DNA of 64,000 nucleotides, taken from NCBI GenBank assembly GCA_027625915.1, contig JANTQA010000015.1, forward strand, positions 11,809,001-11,873,000, written 5' to 3'. Source of the stretch: Anaeramoeba flamelloides (Eukaryota; Metamonada; Anaeramoebidae). Both the position numbers and the translations under genes were made by a program. Under the pieces are notes generated by a model. It saw only the letters and a list, made by a program, of their open reading frames with translations. It ran no database searches and had not been told where the DNA came from. Positions 12,501 to 21,659 of the stretch are shown piece by piece (within the stretch, counting starts at the first letter, position 1; each line of letters starts with the position of its first letter).

Positions 12501-13112
12501 GGCTTGGAATACCAGTCTAAATTACAATCCGGGAAACCCATTGAAAAGGAAAAGGAAAAGGAAAAGGAAAAGGAAAAGGAAAAGGAAAAGGAAAAGGAAA
12601 AGGAAAAGGGATCTCGCGGGGAAATAAACAACAAACACAAGCAAGAACAAGAGAAAAATTACTTAAGGACCTCAATATTATTAATCAATTCGATATCAAT
12701 TCCAATTCCACATTTTTCAATAAATGCCTTGGAATTGTTGACAACGACTTTTTTACATACAATAATGAAAAATTCAGCAACCAATGAAAATTTGGAAATT
12801 AGGGCTGTATTTATCAATTTTGTATTTTTCATTTCGTACCATTTAAAAAAAAATGCAACCAAATACTTCAAGGCAATAGATTTATTTCAAATAGCAATGA
12901 ATGCCTCAAAAAATTCAAAAAATGCAAATTTAAGACTTGCTGGATTAAAATTATTTGGAGTGCTCCTAACAATGGCAGAAGAACTTGTAAATGAAAACGA
13001 ACAGGCCTTTTATGAAATGCAACAAATGCTTCAATCTATTGCAATGATCGATTCAGATAAAAGAGTTAGACAAACCGCAGAAAACCTTTCTAATTTATTT
13101 AATAAAAAATAA
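9591..13112 (+). CDS. Large HEAT/armadillo-type helical-repeat protein
   Basis: This single exon encodes 1,173 residues from the ATG at 9591, which has an A-rich leader. The reading frame is open further upstream only from a GTG at 9489, with low-complexity sequence, so I prefer the ATG. Much of the protein reads as repeated amphipathic helix pairs of the alpha-solenoid kind, for example the stretches containing LRVRCAKLFAKL (about 560-572), KIRSAADRALIELL (about 585-600) and NLRLAGLKLFGVLL near the C-terminus. Such proteins are usually scaffolds. Low-complexity EN and EK blocks interrupt the fold at about 510-525, 745-800 and 985-1006 and are encoded by GAAAAT/GAAAAG hexamer repeats. No catalytic motif, signal peptide or membrane segment is seen. 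I cannot place it in a named family. Confidence 0.8.
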   Translation: MAFVLKETPKTIPIGKSLRLLISVSSREFHSKKSNTSTPIGYSLEVLLRRLKANKDINETVLIPIFNLVFEQKSKKGRESIFRILRFVQGHEPLLLIKSINQFLNDENDRKLLYGSIVCLKELINNAVSEKYFYSQNSPKIEEVLMNLPINNSKSGSNGLTNLLAELLIPLHSVVQNHGSFNERRQKREPTVLTENSMNVLLTIFQYLSQEQSGSSQNQQNQNQNQKQQSIEILQKQQLVWKHLDILLSEFELLSEWSRHHLPMYHVFLELQIEFLKEMVKIKNKFELAEQQVDSGLISWLCYKLRLYIPHMISPRKQKFLQLLNEATSLISVIISSIGEDEEQSSFQMNESQEAKEERVLIALSALTIVLGRLNRKKFSTLITKDPKFESMIYQLVVSLLRHNQKDKARAAKVHRLASVLMRRLITIGGKKQLENLSPALFHMLDTEEKNDPAAQLAISLLAIFAAKYPKKILMQIFADLNSTKVGLKENSIKVIEEIFKLNHNFDIGEEEENENENETKTKNNREEKEENYTGKSELHQILGNKLLQNFNDELQLRVRCAKLFAKLDPKIVIRRLIDKMHDSNDKIRSAADRALIELLKQGDTVRVISSIIDILIQRQKRAKKNAGIPSSPKEIGNPEQPKIDLDRVLRCIQAWSKEFFLMGQSIELKKRIVQKLIDLGETMIKEQLFITIFRLIAQNLNENENILIPIIIIKLKKQFNFKIKNQNKEDLKKNIVNKNEVKKETEKEKENENKKENENENENENENENENEKENKKKTEKEKEKEKEKEKEKGKEGNDEGDIIFSQLYPLLLLRTLSFLQIEEKYVSPLWSILFEIINIPKQNKQIIKLCSEISSLLPIQIEFIKELNESLLQSIENSNFYYSKIVVFTFCNIFSRKVGNNKKDKSFNVLQELLTELTKNLVNILKTQAPIGREFLELQQGVTECLGLLSKFALESGNILITKYLLKTGLEYQSKLQSGKPIEKEKEKEKEKEKEKEKEKEKEKGSRGEINNKHKQEQEKNYLRTSILLINSISIPIPHFSINALELLTTTFLHTIMKNSATNENLEIRAVFINFVFFISYHLKKNATKYFKAIDLFQIAMNASKNSKNANLRLAGLKLFGVLLTMAEELVNENEQAFYEMQQMLQSIAMIDSDKRVRQTAENLSNLFNKK
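11830..11990 (+). repeat. In-frame GAAAAT/GAAAAG hexamer repeat
   Basis: This coding minisatellite within the helical-repeat gene yields EN then EK dipeptide runs. A second pure GAAAAG tract lies at about 12543-12607. Repeat number is expected to vary because changes of whole hexamers keep the frame. Confidence 0.85.
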
Positions 13113-13192
13113 ATAGCATAATATAGATCTTGTTCCAAAATATTTAGATCTTTTAATACCACCTCTATAACCACCCATCTATTTATTTGTAT

Positions 13193-13193
<1 letters not shown>

Positions 13194-13251
<58 letters not shown>
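13194..13251. repeat. TA dinucleotide microsatellite
   Basis: A (TA)n run of almost 60 bp lies about 80 bp past the stop of the helical-repeat gene, followed by CTATCTA-rich sequence. Confidence 0.9.
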
Positions 13252-13252
<1 letters not shown>

Positions 13253-13993
13253 CTGTTTTTCTATTTATCCATACATATACCCACTTATCTACTTATCTAT
13301 TTATCTATCTACATATCTCTATATCTCTATATTTAAACAAGAAAATAACAAACAAATATTACTTTCCAAATATGTAATAAATGAAAATAAAATTCAATCG
13401 AATATAAAAAAGATAAAATAAAAATATCACCAAATTTATTATTAATATTATTAATAAATTAAACCCAATTTCAAAATTTAGATTCCATTTTATTATTATT
13501 TGCGTTTATCAAAAAATAAAAGATGTTACTTTTTATAATTTATTACGGGATTTTTGCTAAAAAGCAAACAAAAAAAAATAAAAAAAAAAATATTTAATTA
13601 GAAAGATTAAAATCGATTTTAAAAAGAAATTTGACCAATTCATAACTCAAATAATAGGATTTTAGCAACGTCTTTTTTTACATTTTTTCCACCTTAAACA
13701 CACAATTGTTTTTGACCAATTTTTTTATTTTATTCGTAATCAAAAAATAATATTTTGTGATCTTTTTGTTGAATTTTTTTTTTTGCTAATTGGGTTACTA
13801 TTCGAAAAAATCGTTTAAAAATTTCAATTTAAAGTTGAATTTTCAACTGATCAACAATAATCGTAGAAATTGAAGATTTTTTTGTTGAAATTTAAAAAGG
13901 TGAAATTCTACCAAAGAAAAATGTAAAAATGTTGTTGAGCACAAAGCCAATTGGAATTATATAGATTCCGTTTTTTATAAAAGTCATTTAACT

Positions 13994-14318
13994 CGGAAAA
14001 TTGGAAAAATGTAGATTTTTGTAGATTTTCGACATTTGTAGACAATTTTTTTTTCACAATCAGTTTGAAAATGATAAATATTGTTCTGGCGAAACGAGAC
14101 ACTTCATTTCTTTTGACTTATTTTTATTCTTGGTTTAAAATGGCTGATATTTGCAAAGCAAATGTATATTATTTTTAATTTTCCATTAATTTTCTCAAAA
14201 ATTAAATATACTTGATGGGAATCGAACCTAGGCCAGGTGTTTCCCTAGTACAACTACCGCCCTGAAAAAATCTACCAATTTCGAGAATCTACAAAAATCT
14301 ACAAAAATTATCATCTGC
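13994..14318. mobile_element. 325-bp TIR element with 9-bp target duplication
   Basis: The element is flanked by identical CATTTAACT at 13985-13993 and 14319-14327. The 63-kb paralogue has only one such site (about 63571), which confirms an insertion. The ends form imperfect inverted repeats built on GTAGATTTTTGTAGATT (left about 14011-14027, right as the complement near 14286-14304). A 9-bp duplication with such ends resembles Mutator-like non-autonomous elements; that assignment is inference. A tRNA-like stretch lies inside it. Confidence 0.7.
14213..14263 (-). other. Degenerate tRNA-like sequence
   Basis: The minus strand carries a perfect Pol III B-box-like GGTTCGATTCC and, about 25 bases upstream, GGTAGTTGTACTAGGG, which resembles an A box. 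The stretch is too short for a tRNA and the T stem has a mismatch, so it is not a functional tRNA gene. It may be a tRNA-derived SINE head or chance internal promoter inside the TIR element. Confidence 0.45.
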
Positions 14319-16919
14319 CATTTAACTTCTCTTTGATGAATTGTTTACCGATAAAATTATACTTATTTTCTTTACAATAAGATACGAGAAAAAGATGAAC
14401 AATGAAAAAGGAAAAATGAAAAATAATTTCAATTAGGCAAAAAATAAATCAATTATAATTTGAAGAAGTTGGAAATATGAAAAAAGATTTTGAATTTCAA
14501 ATATTCTCTTTCATCAAATATTGATAAATTGTCTCCAACTATCCGAGAAAAACTCTCAAAAAAAAATTCAATTAAAATGAGTTTTGCCATTTATTCATTA
14601 ATTAAAACGATGTCATTAGAAATTAGAAATAACTTAGATTTTTTTTTCAAGTTTGTATTTTTAAAAAGTTTTGGTTTCATAGTTTATTTATTTTTTTTCT
14701 ATAATTTTATACAATATGAAACAAGAAAAATATAGATTTTTTTTACTTTAACGAAACCATATATAAACGAATATGTAACCAATTTCCAAATTAATAATAA
14801 GAAAAAAACCATTTATATGTTGAAAATAAACGATGAAGAATTATTTTTCAATAATTCTATACTTAAAAGCCATGATGGATTATTTTTAATTATATATGTT
14901 TTAAATTATTTTTTTTTATTCTTTTTATGTTTTAAGAATCACACTCAATTAAAGATAAAGATAAAGATAAATGTTGTCTATTTTGAATGAATATATAAAC
15001 GATTAACTTTGTAATTAGGGGTGTTCAGAAACGAATTTGTTAAAAAATATAACAATAATAACAAAAAACTAACAATTTTAATGAAAAAAAATATTTTTGC
15101 TAAAAACCCCTGAATGATTAAAGAAATTTTGAAATTTGAACAGGAAAAAATATTTTTTTTCGAATATTATGAGAACATAATATTATGTGATTATAGTGTA
15201 TAGAGATTCAGAAACAATTTCAACCCTAGACCTTACTCTAATTTGATTTAATAATATACTTTCGTTCAATCAAATATTACCAAAAAAGTTTTCAAATATC
15301 TTTTTTTATAACGTAACTTTAAAGAACAAATCAGAAATAAATAAAATATTAACACATTAGAAAATAATTTCGATCCATTTTGAGTAAATCTCTACTTAAG
15401 AATATATTTTATGCAAAAATAGAAAACTAAAATTCTAATTTTCGAGTAAAAAAACAATATTTTTTGTAATGATCGAAAATTAAAGATTAAAGAAAACTCT
15501 TCTAGAAATCAATATAATTTTCTAACATCCATTTTAATCGTTTCAATAAAAATTGAACAAAAACTTGGGAAATTGTAAAAATATAATAAATATTCAAAAA
15601 AGAAAAAATTTTCAATTACTTTTACAAAGTTCAAAAACCTTGAAAAAATACTTTTTAATGGTTTTTCTTTATGTTTTTTTTCTTTGATAAAACTAATAAT
15701 CAACATTTCATTCAAATTTTGGAATTTAATTTTATTACAAAAATAAAAAAAACAAATTATAATCTAATAATGACAAATAATCCAAATATTAAAACTTTTT
15801 TTTTTTTGTTAGAAAAAAAGAATGAAAAATAGAAAGTAAGGTTTAAAAACTTTATTTTTTAAATTAAACAATAAAAAATATTTTTGGAATCCTGATCATC
15901 TCATCTAATCATCACTTTAAGAGAAATTTGAATTTGAAAAATTATTATTATATATTTTTTTATTATTTTTTTTTGGAATATTTAATATAAATACATTTGA
16001 TAATAACTTATTTCATGTGAAAATTTTTTCGATCAGGTAACGAGGATTATTTTACACATTCTTCATGTTAAATTTGTTAAAATTTAATTGCTTTAATACT
16101 AATTTACATTTTTAAAAAATAATTACCAAGAGTATTACAGTTATGAATATTATTTTTCCAGGATTTTAGATATTTTAGAGGTTTCTTTCTTTTTCAAGGA
16201 TAAAATTAATTCCAAAAAATAAGTATTTATACCATTTAAACAACAAACTGTAAGATTTATAATTTATTTTAAAAAAAAAAGAAATTGAATATTTTCCATA
16301 ATTGAATATTTTCAACGTTTTTTCAGGGATTATAAGATCTTTTAATTTGTGAATATAAATCTTCTAAGAGAAAAAAAAATTATAAAACAATTAGGGATCA
16401 AAAAAAATTGAAAAAATTAAAAAAAAGAAAACAACAAAATGTGAAAAAATGATTAAAATTTTAATTTTCAAATTTCTAAAAATAAATTTTTTTTGAATAT
16501 CCACTCAAATTCTTTAAACATTTCTAATTTATTCATTCATTGCAAGTGAGCACCTTTGACTGTAAAAAAGTTTATTAAAATCAAAATTTTCACTTTTTGA
16601 AAGAAAAAAAGACAAAATTTAATTATCTAAATTTTTTTTAGATAATTTTTTATGATGAATCAACAATTAATAATTATCAGGTTATTATTATTTCTGAAAA
16701 CTGTATTATTGAAACTAATATATTTAAAAAAATTTGAGAAAAACAATAAAAATTTAATTTCAAAATAACTCTTTTAAAATTAAACAAAAGATGCAAAAGA
16801 AATTGTAGTGAAATATTTTTTTTCATAAAACAAAAACTAAATAAAATAATAAAGATAAATCTAGTTTCTATATGATAAGAATTATACTTATTGCATTTCA
16901 ATTGATTTGAAAGATGCTT

Positions 16920-18602
16920 TTATTCATCACCAAAATTAAATGTATAAAAATCATCATCATTGTCTTCATTTGATAAATGATTATTTGCTTGGGAACCATC
17001 GGCGTGGTTCTGAGAATGATCCCTTTGAAATTTTTCATCCAACTTTTCATTTTTATGGTTTTGGGTATAAATATCGACTATTTCAGGGTTATGGTTTATA
17101 TTTATTTGTTGTTGATTAGGGTCGTCCTCTCCAATTTTTTTTTTAAATTCCAAAATTTCTTGTTTGATTAAGTTATCAATTTTTTCACCCTCTTTCATTA
17201 ATTTTAGGTCTGCCATTGGGTTTAATTCCTCACTATCAAAGGAACACAAGTGCTTGGATTCTAAATCATTTGAAAGATCATTCGGATTTGGATTTTTATT
17301 GAATGGCCAAACACCAAAATTTAAAAATAACCCAAAGACGATTAAAATGGCAAACAAGGAAATTCCAAAAGCCCCAAATCCTCTTTTTCTTGTGTTTGTT
17401 GTTGTTTGTTCTGAAGTTTGATCAAGATCGTCAATGAGGTATGCGTCGTTGCCGTCTACTAATAACCCATAGTCGTTTGGGTTTGTTGAAAAATATGAAT
17501 TTAATTTTTGATCTGGGATTGAAATCATGTCTTTGAGCCAACTATCAAACTGAAAAGAGTCTTCTTGTTTTAGTATCTCTTTCTCTTGCTCTTGCTGTTG
17601 TTGTTGCTGCTGTGGATTAATTTGAAATTGTAATTCCAATTGCTTTTGCTGCTCTTCTTCTTGCTGCTGTTGCTGTTGCTGCTGCTGTTGTTGTTGCTGT
17701 AGTTGTAAAAGTTGCTGTTGTTGGGTTAATTGTAAAAGTTGTTGTATTTGTTTTTGCTGTTCGCCCATTTGTTTTTCTAATAATTCAAAACGCTGGTTTA
17801 CACTACTAATCTTCTTTTCTTTTTCCGAAATTTGTTTTTTTAATTTTGTATTTTCTTTTTTTAATTTTTTATTATTATTTTCTAAACTTGCCCAATGTGC
17901 CTTTTTCCTTTCTCTTGCTCTTCTTGCACTAACACGATTTTTTTCTAGCCTTCGTAAACGTTTTTCTTCTTGATCCATTTTTCTAACTTGAGAGACACTT
18001 TCAATTTTTAATAACTCTTGGCGGAGTTCAATTGCTTCTTTTGTTAATGTTGTTTTATTACGAGACATTTTTATTTTTTGATTTGGTTCACTTTGAACGA
18101 TTTTGCCGCTTTGTGATCTTTTAATTTTTTTTGTTGGTTCAGTTCCATTCACATCATCTTGAAGATTGTTTTTTTTTTGGTTTCTTGTTGTGGATCTTGT
18201 ATTTATTTGGTTTCTTCTTGTACTAGATCTTGTTGATCTTCTTATTTGGGTTGTATTTTTATTGTTGTTGTTGTTGTTTTTGTTGTTGTTGTTGTTATTG
18301 GTAATACCCTTCGTTTTAGTGTTTGTTGGTTGATTAGTATTGCCAATTTCGTTGAGTGTAATTTCTTCTTGACTGATTGTTGAGTCTTCAATTTTTTCAG
18401 ACATTGGCGATATTGGGCTTGATCGTTGATAAGGAACAGAAAATTGTTGTTCAACGATAGGCGAGGAGGATAAAAAGGATTGTTCGTTGGTGTTTTCTGA
18501 ATGATCTTGATTACTGTTTGTTGTGCGAAAATTGGGATCTAATTCGATTCCCTGTATTTCCGAATTTTTTTGTTTCTCTAAACCTAAAAAGGAGTGTTCC
18601 AT
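16920..18602 (-). CDS. Membrane-tethered bZIP transcription factor (ATF6/CREB3-like)
   Basis: This single exon encodes 560 residues. The order is an acidic/Ser-rich N-terminus, an Asn-rich and Arg/Ser-rich stretch (about 100-150), a basic region with N222-x7-R230 (core NRVSARRAR), a leucine zipper/coiled coil (about 238-290), poly-Gln (about 283-340), one hydrophobic helix at about 409-431 flanked by RKR, then about 130 mostly polar residues with one Cys. bZIP plus a single membrane anchor is the plan of ATF6, CREB3 and plant bZIP17/28, which sit in the ER and are released by proteolysis under stress. By analogy the N-terminus would be cytosolic and the C-terminus lumenal. I see no certain site-1 protease motif. 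The architecture is directly visible; the stress role is inferred. Confidence 0.85.
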   Translation of the reverse strand: MEHSFLGLEKQKNSEIQGIELDPNFRTTNSNQDHSENTNEQSFLSSSPIVEQQFSVPYQRSSPISPMSEKIEDSTISQEEITLNEIGNTNQPTNTKTKGITNNNNNNKNNNNNNKNTTQIRRSTRSSTRRNQINTRSTTRNQKKNNLQDDVNGTEPTKKIKRSQSGKIVQSEPNQKIKMSRNKTTLTKEAIELRQELLKIESVSQVRKMDQEEKRLRRLEKNRVSARRARERKKAHWASLENNNKKLKKENTKLKKQISEKEKKISSVNQRFELLEKQMGEQQKQIQQLLQLTQQQQLLQLQQQQQQQQQQQQQEEEQQKQLELQFQINPQQQQQQQEQEKEILKQEDSFQFDSWLKDMISIPDQKLNSYFSTNPNDYGLLVDGNDAYLIDDLDQTSEQTTTNTRKRGFGAFGISLFAILIVFGLFLNFGVWPFNKNPNPNDLSNDLESKHLCSFDSEELNPMADLKLMKEGEKIDNLIKQEILEFKKKIGEDDPNQQQININHNPEIVDIYTQNHKNEKLDEKFQRDHSQNHADGSQANNHLSNEDNDDDFYTFNFGDE

Positions 18603-19774
18603 TTTTGTTTTGTTTTTGAACGAAAACCGTAGATTTCCTTTGAAAAGATGGTTGAAAAAATAAAGTTCTAAAAATGAATTATTAAGGTTTCCAAAATCTG
18701 AAAAATAAAAAACGATTATTCACTTGTCTAACAATGCCCAACCATATTTAGTTTTTTCAAAGTGGTTAAAAGGTTTTATTAAAAAACTATTTTTTACAAA
18801 CAAAAAAACAAAGTTTTCAAACATTTGTCAAAAATTGATTTTGTGATCAAAATTTTTTGAATTTTTTTCATTTTTCCAATCTTTTCAAAATGAAAAAGAA
18901 ATTTCTGTTTCATTTCTTTTAAATTTTGTTTAAAAAAAAACAAAATACTACTTGAACTCCCATATAGTGTTGAGTACCTGATGTGATATTTGCTAAAATA
19001 ATTTTTTTTTTTAATAAAGCTTAATTCGAAAAAAAGTCTGATTGAACATATTAATCTGACTGAAAAAATAAATTAAATTGATTTAGTAACATAAAAAAAT
19101 AGAAAGAAAATAGTTTTAATCAATTTTTTAAATTTTAATAAAAGATTTTATTTGAAGTAAGTCATAGAATAATAAAAAATATCAAAAATTTAAGAAGAAA
19201 ATTTTAAAATAGATAAAATTGTTTAATTTCAAAACATAAAATATTTTTTAAAGATTTAGAAAATTAATTCATTAAAATGTTTCAATTGATCAAAAAAATC
19301 TGATTATTATCTGCTACAATTAATTTTTATTTTTCAATATTTTGAAGTTGAAGTATATATAAATATCTATAATTACAATAAAAAATATTTTTTATATTAT
19401 TATTAATTATAATTAAGAATTATATTGGTAATATATATAAAAAAAGTAATCTTATTTATATTTCATCAGTGAAATAATAGGGTAATTTTAATTATAGACC
19501 TATTTTCATTAATAAGAGTTTACCAAAATTAGTTCAGAAAAAATATAATTTAATTTTACTTTTTTGTAAGATTTATCATAAACTTTACTTTAGTTTGTTT
19601 AAAAAAATATTTTATCCATATATTGTAGTAGAATTATTTTGTAAAATAATTTTTTAAAAATGATATCTATGGATAATAATGAAAATGTGAAAATATAAAC
19701 TATAACTATTGATATCAAAAAATTATTTCAATACATTAATTGTAAAATGATTAACAATATTTATAAACTCCAAT

Positions 19775-20130
19775 TCAAAATTTCAACAAAAATTCAGTTT
19801 CTGAAAAAAAAAATCTTATTAAATCAATTCTAGAAGAAAAATGAAATTAGAATCATTCACCAATTGAAATATTAACACTTGTGTTAAATTACATACCAAT
19901 ACAACACAAAATCAATAATCATCAATATAAATAAAATAAGACTGGGCCAAAATATTAGGAGAGAGCAAAACAAAAAAATACATTGAAAAAATGCGTATAA
20001 ATTTTATTAGAAATATTGATCAATTAAATGGTTAGATACTACCAACTAATTTTATTTGATTTCTTATATTTGGAATAAACCCAATTTTAAAACAATATAA
20101 ACTGGTCTAAAATATTATTGATCAAAGGAA
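19775..20130 (+). repeat. Dispersed repeat family H, copy 1
   Basis: Collinear with 35095-35500 and 54545-54930. Shared anchors in order are CAATTCAAAATTT, CTTATT(A)AATCAATTC, ATTCAC, TTAGGAGAGA-like, GGTTAGATA and a TTTTATTTG...TTCT tract. The extent is approximate and the type is unknown. Confidence 0.55.
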
Positions 20131-20533
20131 ATGGGTTACATAATTCAAAATATGTATTAATCTAAAACTAAACGATAAAAAAACAATTTTATTATTTTAT
20201 TGAAATCAAAATTATTTCAGATTTGAATTAAATTGAATTATTGCTGGTATTTTTACCCTTTTAACTAAATGGAAAATTTATGAATTTTATTTTAAATAAG
20301 ATTTCTAATTATCCATTTGTAAATCAGTAATATATTTATTTAAATATATTTCATTAAAGTCAACCAATTTCAATTTTTTTACTCATTTTTTTTGTACAAC
20401 AAAACAAATTATAAATACATCTAATCATATAGTCATAATAATTAAAAATAGATTTTATGTAGAAAAAAATTAATTAAATCATGAATCTTTTTGAGAAAGT
20501 TTTTATATAATCTAACAATATTTAAATTAAAAA

Positions 20534-20727
20534 CAATCAGTTCCACCTTTAAGATTCAAACTTTCAACGAAATTTAAGTCACAAAAAAATATCAAATTAA
20601 TGCACAAAATTCAAATACTAGTAAAATAATTTGCATAAAAAAAAATTCCAAAAAATGTACTTTAATTGGGGTTTTTATTTACATTTAATTTCGTTAAAAG
20701 TTTGTTTCTTAAAAGTGGAAATGGCTG
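20534..20727 (+). mobile_element. Near-palindromic MITE, family AGTCAGTTYCAC, copy 2
   Basis: Starts CAATCAGTTCCACC and ends GTGGAAATGGCTG. The arms pair over most of the 194 bp around a short centre, and the tract matches the 27778 and 53665 copies. It encodes nothing. Confidence 0.75.
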
Positions 20728-21659
20728 AAATTCATTTAGATATATTTTTAGATAATTTTTCTTTACTATTTGGAGTAAATATTTCCACCTTGAATAAGAC
20801 ATCAAGGGAATGTAAAACTAATTTTCTTTTTTCCAACTTCTTAAACTGTAATTTATTATATTTTTACTTAATTAAAAATATTTTTCATGTTTTTTTGTGT
20901 TTCTTTTCTTGTTTTTATCCAACACAAAAGAAAATGATGGCAAATGAATCCTAATAAATTATTAAATTAACATATTTTAAATCCATTTCACAATAAAAAA
21001 AGAAAAATATACATATTGTACTAGGAAATTTTTCACTGATAAGTTATTTTCTTTTTTTGATTGACTTTTCTCTTTTTAAATCACAAAAAATTCAAATTCA
21101 TTTATTATTTTAGATCAATTAAAAATAAACTAAATTTCATAATAAATGTCCCAATTTTTTTTAATTTTTTTTTTATTTTATTTTTAGACAAAAAAAAATA
21201 TTTCTATTGTATAGAACTGATTACTAAAATAGTAAATTTTTATATTATCATAGATGAATTCAATTTATAAAAATATTTATTTTCAAAATTATATTTTTAA
21301 TCGTCCAATGATTTTGAAATGGAGTTTACAACTTTAAATAGCTAAAATTGAATATTTTTAAACCATCTTTTTAAATAGAAATCCAACTGTAAAAAAATTC
21401 AAAATAGTAACAATAAATGATTTTTTAATAACTTTTCAAAACAAAAAAAAAAATTTAAGGTAGTAAAATGAAAAAAATAAGTTAATTAAATCCTTTTATT
21501 TAAGTTCCGAATTTGTAAAATTTCTTTTGAAAATCGGCTTTATATTTCAACAAATGAATTTTTTTTTTTAACCTTTTTCCTAAAATCTCATAAGCTGTAT
21601 ATATATATATATATAGTGATATAAAAAATGTAATTAGAAAACAATCCATTTAATTGCTT

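Larger units (their letters stand above)
13600..14480 (+). repeat. Long dispersed repeat, copy 1 (interrupted)
   Basis: This aligns collinearly with 63190-63760 over several hundred bases. Shared anchors include TTAAAAAGAAATTTGAC, GAAGATTTTTTTGTTG, TATAGATTC and GAAGTTGGAAATA. A 325-bp insertion at 13994-14318 is absent from the 63-kb copy. Confidence 0.65.
13113..16919. other. Non-coding AT-rich interval
   Basis: No gene is supported here. The interval contains a long TA microsatellite, a ~900-bp repeat shared with 63190-63760, and a 325-bp TIR element inserted in it. At 16549-16564 there is an isolated copy of the AGTCAAAGG-type end seen at 51-61 kb. Short ORFs here lack any recognisable protein signal. 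Confidence 0.55.
18603..21659. other. Non-coding AT-rich interval
   Basis: This lies between two minus-strand genes. It contains a dispersed repeat (19775-20130), a MITE (20534-20727) and a short TA repeat at 21598-21616. I see no further gene. Confidence 0.55.

Noticed and set aside
14209-14264. Functional tRNA gene
   Set aside because: Only about 50 bases, with no acceptor stem and an imperfect T stem; at best tRNA-derived.
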